This document shows, piece after piece, positions 7,262 to 8,410 of a stretch of 8,410 bases of DNA. Below the pieces are notes generated by a model. The model was not told the DNA's origin, did no database searches, and worked only from the letters and a program-made list of their open reading frames with translations. Numbering within the stretch: position 1 is the stretch's first letter; every line of letters starts with the position of its first letter. The stretch is from DATEPR01 sp036503065 (GTDB lineage Bacteria > Actinomycetota > Actinomycetes > Mycobacteriales > Pseudonocardiaceae), in the NCBI GenBank assembly GCA_036503065.1, contig DASXXM010000173.1, positions 1-8,410 of the forward strand, in the 5' to 3' direction. The translations under genes and the position numbers were made by a program.

Positions 7262-7690
7262 TCAGACGCTCACGCGGTCGCCGACCGGCACGCTCACACG
7301 GTCCTCCTGGAGCGTGCCCAGGGCGAACCGGCAGATGATGAGTCCGGTGAGGACGCCGAACAGGCAGATCGCCGCGCCGTACGGGGCACCGGCCTCGAAC
7401 CGCCAGATCGCCGCCGGCACGTTCCACACGATAGCCAGTACGCCCAACAGCAGCAGCCCGACGTAGCCGATGCGATCACGCTGGACGGACATGAACAGCG
7501 CGGCGCCCGCGCCGACGAAGATGGCCGGGATGGCCACGCCCTCGAGCGGGCCCATCGAGTGTTGCACGAAGCTCGGATAGTGCGAGGTCCATACCATGTT
7601 CGCGCTTTCCATGATCATGTCGTACACGACGAGGAACATCATGATGACGACGAAGCTCAGCGCACCCTTCAGATTGCGGGTCAGATCCAT
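7262..7690 (-). CDS. Small four-helix integral membrane protein, function unknown
   Basis: I do not recognise this 142-residue protein. It has four hydrophobic segments, about residues 10-27, 49-69, 73-92 and 102-122, and short loops. Polar residues occur in or near the helices: Asp24 and Glu28 near the end of helix 1, and an Asn90 and Pro92 pair closing helix 3. The tail contains a duplicated pentapeptide (DRVSV at 130-134 and 138-142). The ATG at 7690 is well supported by GGAGG (7701-7697) with a 6-nt spacer. It converges on the P450 across a hairpin terminator and diverges from the sugar kinase, sharing a spacer with the 11-bp repeats. Roles in transport, immunity or membrane-bound tailoring are all open; nothing in the sequence decides between them. 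Confidence 0.82.
   Translation of the reverse strand: MDLTRNLKGALSFVVIMMFLVVYDMIMESANMVWTSHYPSFVQHSMGPLEGVAIPAIFVGAGAALFMSVQRDRIGYVGLLLLGVLAIVWNVPAAIWRFEAGAPYGAAICLFGVLTGLIICRFALGTLQEDRVSVPVGDRVSV
7265..7303. repeat. Short duplicated 15-bp segment in the membrane-protein tail
   Basis: The 15-mer at 7265-7279 recurs at 7289-7303 with 13 of 15 bases identical and a 24-bp period. It encodes the duplicated DRVSV at the C-terminus of the membrane protein, separated by PVG. It looks like a small in-frame duplication after which the stop codon follows immediately. Confidence 0.6.
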
Positions 7691-7760
7691 TCACGACCTC
7701 CAGATGACGCGGCACGGTGTCCGCTGGGACGCTCTGCGGTGCCATCGTGTTGCGGCCGCC

Positions 7761-7793
7761 GTCACGGGCCGGTCACCGAGGCGTCACCGGGTC
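7761..7793. promoter_or_regulatory. Three tandem 11-bp direct repeats with GTCAC core (putative regulator-binding site)
   Basis: GTCACGGGCCG (7761-7771), GTCACCGAGGC (7772-7782) and GTCACCGGGTC (7783-7793) lie head to tail, with cores at exactly 11-bp intervals. The element sits in the 126-bp spacer between the divergent membrane-protein and sugar-kinase genes, ending 23 bp before the kinase ATG. On the minus strand the last core is followed by 11 nt and then CACGAT (7749-7744), a weak -10 match placed at the same distance as TAGGCT in the left-hand spacer. The pattern resembles SARP/AfsR or PhoP boxes; the binding protein is inferred. Confidence 0.5.
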
Positions 7794-7816
7794 GGCGCGG
7801 GCCGCGGTGAGCTGTC

Positions 7817-8410
7817 ATGGTGGTGAGGGTGCGAACACCACTGCGGATCAGTTTCGCCGGTGGCGGCACGGATGTCGCGCCGTTCCCGGAACTGGAGGGT
7901 GGTGCGGTGTTGAGTGCCACGATCGACCGGTTCGTGTACGGCACGCTGCGACCGCGCACGGACGACCGGGTGGTCGTGGCGTCCTGCGGTGGACCGGATT
8001 TCGCCTCCGCGGCCGTCCGACGTCTTGGCCGGGGCGGCTATCACGTCGATCTGCGGTGTGCCGTGCCGCCCGGTTCCGGCCTGGGTTCGTCGTCCGCCAC
8101 GACCGTCGCGCTGGTGGGCGCGGTGCGGGAGCATTTCGGGTTGGCATGGTCGGCCCAGGATGTCGCGCGGTTGGCCTACCGGATCGAACGCGAGGATCTC
8201 GGCATCGCGGGGGGTTCGCAGGATCACTATGCGACGGCGTTCGGCGGGTTCAACTTCATCGAGTTCGGCCACGATGTCGTGGTGCGGCCGCTGTCTGTGC
8301 CGCCGTCCGTCGTCGATCGGTTGGCGGCGGGTCTGCTGCTGTGTTTCACCGGTGTGACGCGCGATTCGGCACTGATCATCCGCGACCAGACCGCCCGGGT
8401 GACCGGCCGG
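7817..8410 (+). CDS. GHMP sugar kinase, heptose-7-phosphate kinase-like (3' end beyond window)
   Basis: The reading frame is open for 198 codons to the window edge and carries the hallmarks of GHMP-superfamily small-molecule kinases. The N-terminal RTPLRISFAGGGTD (6-19) and the later AFGGFNFIEF block are characteristic of D-glycero-D-manno-heptose-7-phosphate kinase (HddA type), which phosphorylates the anomeric position of heptose 7-phosphate on the way to a nucleotide-activated heptose. The ATP-binding glycine-rich loop is PPGSGLGSSSA (84-94). The catalytic-region motif reads GGSQDHY (132-138, Asp136), where I would expect GGKQD in the family. An in-frame TGA at 7808-7810 bounds the start; ATG 7817 has GGTGAG 5 nt upstream, with GTGs at 7820, 7823 and 7829 as alternatives. 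Family members are about 330-360 residues, so roughly 40 per cent is missing. Other GHMP kinases, such as fucokinase-type enzymes, are less likely alternatives. Confidence 0.87.
   Translation, partial: MVVRVRTPLRISFAGGGTDVAPFPELEGGAVLSATIDRFVYGTLRPRTDDRVVVASCGGPDFASAAVRRLGRGGYHVDLRCAVPPGSGLGSSSATTVALVGAVREHFGLAWSAQDVARLAYRIEREDLGIAGGSQDHYATAFGGFNFIEFGHDVVVRPLSVPPSVVDRLAAGLLLCFTGVTRDSALIIRDQTARVTGR

Overview
The window is very GC-rich DNA with strong G/C bias at third codon positions and GTG starts, and its secondary-metabolism genes have actinobacterial character. I place it in an actinomycete (Actinomycetota); the genus cannot be read from the sequence. Gene density is high, no stretch over 300 bases lacks a gene, and I see no tRNA, rRNA, CRISPR or mobile element.

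Layout, left to right: (1) a possible gene start at the extreme left edge, reading leftwards; (2) a GT1-type glycosyltransferase on + (127-1284) preceded by 11-bp direct repeats; (3) an ABC exporter half-transporter on - (1263-3074) that overlaps the glycosyltransferase tail to tail; (4) a 69-bp divergent spacer; (5) a + strand run of a second ABC half-transporter (3144-4955), a class I terpene synthase (about 5015-5968) and a cytochrome P450 (5980-7173), spaced like an operon; (6) a GC-rich hairpin terminator at 7196-7225; (7) a small four-helix membrane protein on - (7262-7690); (8) a second divergent spacer with three 11-bp repeats; (9) the first 198 codons of a GHMP sugar kinase resembling D-glycero-D-manno-heptose-7-phosphate kinase, cut by the right edge.

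Taken together this looks like the interior of a biosynthetic gene cluster for a glycosylated terpenoid. The terpene synthase would cyclise a prenyl diphosphate, the P450 would hydroxylate the hydrocarbon, the glycosyltransferase would add a sugar, possibly a heptose fed by the kinase, and the two ABC half-transporters would export the product, perhaps as a heterodimer. The individual gene families are well supported. The joint pathway, the heptose link and the product are inferences.

The most notable non-coding signal is a GTCAC-type element repeated at exact 11-bp spacing in two separate spacers, before the glycosyltransferase and before the kinase. It resembles the one-helical-turn direct repeats bound by actinobacterial SARP/AfsR or PhoP regulators and could co-regulate both ends of the cluster.
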